In this document: positions 60,725-64,000 of the stretch, one piece after another
Layout of the letters: each line of letters begins with the position of its first letter
How positions within the stretch are numbered: position 1 is the stretch's first letter
Origin: Shewanella putrefaciens
GTDB lineage: Bacteria; Pseudomonadota; Gammaproteobacteria; Enterobacterales; Shewanellaceae
DNA: 64,000 nucleotides
Direction: 5' to 3'
Assembly (NCBI RefSeq): GCF_016406325.1
Contig: NZ_CP066370.1
Coordinates: forward strand, 620,001-684,000
Translations under genes and position numbers: made by a program
Notes under the pieces: model-generated
What the model was told of the DNA's origin: nothing
The model's input: only the letters and a program-made list of their open reading frames with translations
Databases searched by the model: none

Positions 60725-62170
60725 TTAAATAGGTTTAGCTAAATCTTTTGTCTCGCAGACTTGTTCATCAAGCGGCACTATCGTCTCCATTTGTGAGGCG
60801 AAAGTGCGAACGGGTTCCATATCGAAACTAAAGGCAAGTTGTTGATCATCATCTTCGTCATCACTCGTTATCGCATCTGCACCTAAATCTTCTTGATCCT
60901 CATATTCTTCTGGATTCGGAGTCATATGCTCCTGAATTGACTCGACGTCCACCCGAGGATCAAGTGCTGCAGCCAGTGGAGACGAGACTAAATCCCCTGT
61001 CGCCATTATGTAGTCTTGGGTGATATTTGTTTCCGTTTTTTGCAGTGAGTTGACATAACGTAAGCGTAAAAAGAGTACTAAGGTGCAGGCGGACATAAAA
61101 CCATAGAGCATGTTATTGCCTAGCCATTGCATTAGGGTGGATGCGATTAATGGACCGATACTGGCACCCAGACCAAAGGTGAGTAAGATTGTGGCTGACA
61201 AACCCACGCGTTCACTTTGCTCTACCCGAGAGTTAGCTAAGGCTGTTGCCAATGGATAAAAAGTAAATCCAAGGATCCCAAAAAGGAAAGTCATCACCAA
61301 TGAAATGACGGGGTGATAGGGTGTGAGTGCAATGCCCAGAGCTAAAATACCGAGGAGCACGCAGTTGATACGAATAAGCCTGCTGCGGGGCATAATGTCG
61401 GACAGTTTGCCCATCGGCCATTGTGCCAAAAGTCCTGCAAGGATAGTGGCAGTCATGTAGGTTGCGACTTTCTCCGGTGGTAATCCTAAATTACTGGCAT
61501 AGGCGGGAGCGAGACCATAAAAGGAGCCGACGATCATGCTGCCTATTGCAATGGTGGTGAGGGCCTGTGGGGCTTTTTTCCAGTAATGAGTAATTTGCAG
61601 TGGCGCTGGTATCAGTGGCGCAGGGTGAATTCGGCGAGTAAGTGAAATAGGTACAATACACAGTGCAAAACAAATGGCGATAAGCAATAAGGGTTCTAAA
61701 CCCAGTTCGGGATAGATACTAATGGCCCCCTGTCCGAGGATTAAGCCAAAGTAAGAGACGATCATGTAGCTCGCGAATACAGTGCCACGTTGACTATTTT
61801 CCGCTTGTTCATTTAACCAGCTTTCAAGCACCATATATTGGCACATCATCCCCATGCCAACGATAAGTCTAAGTAGTATCCATATAAATAGATCATTAAC
61901 GAGAGCGTGACATAATGCCGATGCCGCAACGATACCCGCACTTGCCACAAATGCACGAATATGACCGACCTGAGCGATAAGTTTATGCCCTATCTTGGAG
62001 CCAGCAACGAGGCCGACGTAATAGGCAGACATCATGCTACCAATCCAAAGTTGTGGCACATTCGCTACAGAGAGCCTAAGTCCTAAATAAGTGGTAAGTA
62101 AACCACCTGCCAACACAGTTAAGAGCGTTGTGCTATATAAAGAGGCGAAAGTGCGTAGCGGGTTTGCCAT
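60725..62170 (-). CDS. MFS transporter, YcaD-like, with acidic C-terminal tail
   Basis: 481 residues. Twelve membrane helices fill residues ~10-385 (FASLYSTTLLTVLAGGLLTTYLGL, MVLESWLNEQAENSQRGTVFASYMI). The central QRG block and LSDIMPRSRLIRIN resemble E. coli YcaD. Residues ~385-481 form a long hydrophilic, very acidic tail (EEYEDQEDLGADAITSDDEDD), which YcaD lacks. Substrate unknown. It converges with rlmB. Confidence 0.88.
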   Translation of the reverse strand: MANPLRTFASLYSTTLLTVLAGGLLTTYLGLRLSVANVPQLWIGSMMSAYYVGLVAGSKIGHKLIAQVGHIRAFVASAGIVAASALCHALVNDLFIWILLRLIVGMGMMCQYMVLESWLNEQAENSQRGTVFASYMIVSYFGLILGQGAISIYPELGLEPLLLIAICFALCIVPISLTRRIHPAPLIPAPLQITHYWKKAPQALTTIAIGSMIVGSFYGLAPAYASNLGLPPEKVATYMTATILAGLLAQWPMGKLSDIMPRSRLIRINCVLLGILALGIALTPYHPVISLVMTFLFGILGFTFYPLATALANSRVEQSERVGLSATILLTFGLGASIGPLIASTLMQWLGNNMLYGFMSACTLVLFLRLRYVNSLQKTETNITQDYIMATGDLVSSPLAAALDPRVDVESIQEHMTPNPEEYEDQEDLGADAITSDDEDDDQQLAFSFDMEPVRTFASQMETIVPLDEQVCETKDLAKPI

Positions 62171-62490
62171 ATACTACTCCTAAGGCGTGTTAACTTTCCG
62201 ATGTTGAATTTTGTCTGCCTTGTATAAAAAAGTGTCAAATCACTCTAAACACCAACACAGCCAAAAACGCAAACAAGATAATTCTTGGCTAGTATATCAG
62301 GGGTTGGTGTTTGTAGAGTGTTGCAAATTGTTGGTGATTATCGATTTATTTTTCGTTTTTGTGTATGGGTCACTAAATTATGACCACAGAAGCATAAATG
62401 GTGCTTCAGATTACACGGAGATAATGGCGGTTTTGCACAAGGAGTTTGGGTTTAACCAAGGTTAATCGATGGTCCATTAATCCAAACAAT
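62171..62490. other. Intergenic region with a long hairpin
   Basis: 320 bases upstream of the MFS gene and downstream of the DUF481 gene. The main structure is the inverted repeat at 62241-62320 (listed separately). A frame at 62211-62465 spans it, but its protein looks like noise. Confidence 0.5.
62241..62320. repeat. 80-base inverted repeat (16/18-base arms)
   Basis: CACTCTAAACACCAAC (62241-62256) pairs with GTTGGTGTTTGTAGAGTG (62303-62320), all 16 bases pairing around a two-base bulge; the loop is 46 bases. A further CAAAAACG (62262-62269) in the loop could pair with CGTTTTTG (62354-62361). It may be a repeat element or an RNA structure before the MFS gene. Confidence 0.5.
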
Positions 62491-63234
62491 TTACCTAAAT
62501 GTATAGAGTAGATTGAATGTCGTTATCGTATCAGTTTGCTGACTCCCTTCGGGAACCACTTCAGTGTATTTAATGTTCATTCCAATTTTAAACGCCCAAT
62601 CCTGAAATACGAGGTTTTTGTAGCTCATATCTAAAGTCAGTGTGTTGTTATTTTCCCCAACTTCAGCGGTGAGATCGGCATTGATACTCGTGTATTCCTG
62701 TAGTTTTTGAGAAAACTTCGCCGCTGTACGTAAAATGGCATCTTTTTCTGCGTCTGGATCGGGAACAGAAGTAGACTCAGCGGGTAAGTTATAACGGTAA
62801 CCAGGACCTATTTCGAGACTCAGCTTTGTTTTATGATTACTAATAGCATTAAAACCATAACCACTTGAAAGTGTTGATATCTGGGTATAGCTACCAAATT
62901 GGTCCCACGTAAAGTCCCCACGGCCAAAAACATACCCTTTATTGAGCTTATAGTTTGACTGCAATTGCAGTTCATATTTTTCTGAAGTGGTTTGGCTTTT
63001 TTCGGATGCAAAGTAAGCTTTTAATGTGGCTTCTTGTTTGGTTTGTTTCGTGTCGTAAATGAGCTGGGTTCGGCCATTAAAACTACTCGATTCGGTATTA
63101 CCTGTATTTAGCTGTAATCCTGCTTCGACTTCAGCCGTAAAGTCGCTAGGAGGCTCCTGATAGTCGGGGGGGACGAGCGCAAATGCCGGCATTGAAAGAG
63201 AACATAAACTGATAAGAGCGGTAACTTTTAGCAT
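62491..63234 (-). CDS. DUF481 outer-membrane beta-barrel protein (YdiY-like)
   Basis: 247 residues. A signal peptide (VTALISLCSLSMPAFALVPP) precedes DUF481: EVEAGLQLNTGNTESSSFNG, with alternating beta strands and a C-terminal TFNLLYTFR. Family members are salt- or acid-inducible outer-membrane proteins. It stands alone, facing away from rpsF. Confidence 0.88.
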   Translation of the reverse strand: MLKVTALISLCSLSMPAFALVPPDYQEPPSDFTAEVEAGLQLNTGNTESSSFNGRTQLIYDTKQTKQEATLKAYFASEKSQTTSEKYELQLQSNYKLNKGYVFGRGDFTWDQFGSYTQISTLSSGYGFNAISNHKTKLSLEIGPGYRYNLPAESTSVPDPDAEKDAILRTAAKFSQKLQEYTSINADLTAEVGENNNTLTLDMSYKNLVFQDWAFKIGMNIKYTEVVPEGSQQTDTITTFNLLYTFR

Positions 63235-63447
63235 TGTATTTTATTCTTGGTTGGCTGATTTCAGATATCCGAATGGGGGCGAGGCGTCATCATACCTGTA
63301 TTGGCAAGCGAGGCAAAGTTATTGCTTGAGTTTCGCGTCTGCTTTCTGTACTATCTCGCGCTCAAATCAGTCACTAATTTTCGTTCCTTGCCTCTATTTG
63401 GTTTGACTGAGCCAATACCGAGGCTACATAACCGTAAGGAGCAATAA

Positions 63448-63843
63448 ATGCGTCATTACGAAATCGTATTTATGGTTCACCCAGATCAAAGTGAACAAGT
63501 ACCAGGTATGATTGAGCGTTACACAGGTGTTATCACCGAAGCTAACGGCACAATCCACCGTTTAGAAGATTGGGGCCGTCGCCAATTGGCTTACCCAATC
63601 CAAGATCTGCATAAAGCTCACTACGTTCTGATGAACGTTGAAGCACCTGCAGAAACGATCGAAGAGCTAGAAACAGCTTTCCGTTTCAACGACGCAGTTC
63701 TGCGTAACATGGTAATGCGTACTAAAGTTGCCGTTACTGAAGCATCTCCAATGGCTAGAGCTAGAGATGAGCGCGATTCACGTCGTGGCCCAGCTGGCGA
63801 ACGCTCATACGATGAAGCTCACGCTGAAGAAATCGGTGAGTAA
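63448..63843 (+). CDS. rpsF: 30S ribosomal protein S6
   Basis: 131 residues. Begins [20 protein letters not shown], with [13 protein letters not shown] and [15 protein letters not shown]. The C-terminal tail is acidic and Arg-rich, ending EEIGE; in E. coli RimK adds glutamates to this tail. TAAGGAG precedes ATG. It heads the rpsF-priB(-rpsR-rplI) operon. Confidence 0.97.
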   Translation: MRHYEIVFMVHPDQSEQVPGMIERYTGVITEANGTIHRLEDWGRRQLAYPIQDLHKAHYVLMNVEAPAETIEELETAFRFNDAVLRNMVMRTKVAVTEASPMARARDERDSRRGPAGERSYDEAHAEEIGE

Positions 63844-63851
63844 GTTTATCT

Positions 63852-64000
63852 GTGACCACCAATAGCTTGGTGTTGTCCGGAACCATAACCCGTTCCAGAC
63901 GCTTTAAAAGCCCAGCAGGGATTGCACACAGTGTGATTATGCTGGAACACAAATCGCAGCGTTATGAAGCAGATATGCTCCGCAACGTCTACGTACAAAT
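63852..64000 (+). CDS. priB: Primosomal replication protein PriB (3' end outside the window)
   Basis: Starts at GTG 63852, eight bases after the rpsF stop; 49 codons are visible. The product begins with VTTNSLVLSGTITRSRRF, matching the OB-fold PriB with the SSB-like SLVLSG opening, and continues HKSQRYEADMLRNVYVQ. PriB helps PriA and DnaT restart stalled replication forks. It is usually followed by rpsR and rplI. Confidence 0.94.
   Translation, partial: MTTNSLVLSGTITRSRRFKSPAGIAHSVIMLEHKSQRYEADMLRNVYVQ

Noticed and set aside
62211..62465. 84-residue open frame
   Set aside because: It runs through the inverted repeat and its composition looks random.

Overview
The window is bacterial chromosome, almost certainly Shewanella (Alteromonadales, Gammaproteobacteria). 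The evidence is the protein sequences and gene order: purA next to a Sel1-repeat motX and then rnr-rlmB; rplM-rpsI followed by a DUF2065 gene; degQ-degS beside zapE; the lptC-lptA-lptB-rpoN-hpf-ptsN-rapZ-npr block beside kdsC-kdsD; and mlaFEDCB-ibaG-murA. The species cannot be fixed without a search. I see no rRNA or tRNA genes and no prophage.

Left part (1-17 kb): the 3' part of a two-domain ModF-like ABC ATPase; a cyclic-di-GMP-I (GEMM) riboswitch in front of a small secreted protein; a DUF134 regulator overlapping a NifX-like protein; a thioredoxin; a PadR regulator with a HAAS-type membrane protein; a TonB-dependent receptor; an AraC regulator followed by a LysE exporter; an RND efflux pair with a divergent LysR gene; and a MATE transporter. 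Next come groES-groEL behind a clear sigma-32 promoter.

Accessory island (19.2-24.1 kb): a ~107-bp hairpin repeat, a short region with a 12-bp direct repeat, and an isolated type I-F CRISPR array (9 repeats, 8 spacers, period exactly 60 bp, no cas genes in the window). Then come a DUF2799 lipoprotein, a RIO1-like kinase, two decayed tandem copies of an unknown small gene, two members of a hairpin-ended repeat family, and a solo HTH protein resembling an insertion-sequence OrfA. A third member of the hairpin family and a half copy lie at 43.55 and 43.76 kb.

Core part (24-42 kb): an OmpA-like lipoprotein, a ModA-like binding protein and MgtE. The nitrogen-PTS and sigma-54 block then leads into lipopolysaccharide transport and Kdo synthesis. 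The divergent Mla phospholipid-transport operon runs into ibaG and murA, so this stretch is an envelope-biogenesis cluster. A 2-oxoglutarate/Fe(II) oxygenase and a trans-sulfuration-type PLP enzyme follow as a pair.

Right part (42-64 kb): an AT-rich gene-poor stretch, the sulfate/thiosulfate ABC operon with a DUF2292 protein, a small serine hydrolase, degS-degQ, zapE, rplM-rpsI, a DUF2065 gene, purA, motX, rnr-rlmB, an MFS transporter, a DUF481 outer-membrane protein, rpsF and the start of priB.

The best candidates for something undescribed are the tandem decayed small genes with the hairpin-element family at 22.5-23.25 kb, the isolated CRISPR array, and the riboswitch-controlled secreted protein.
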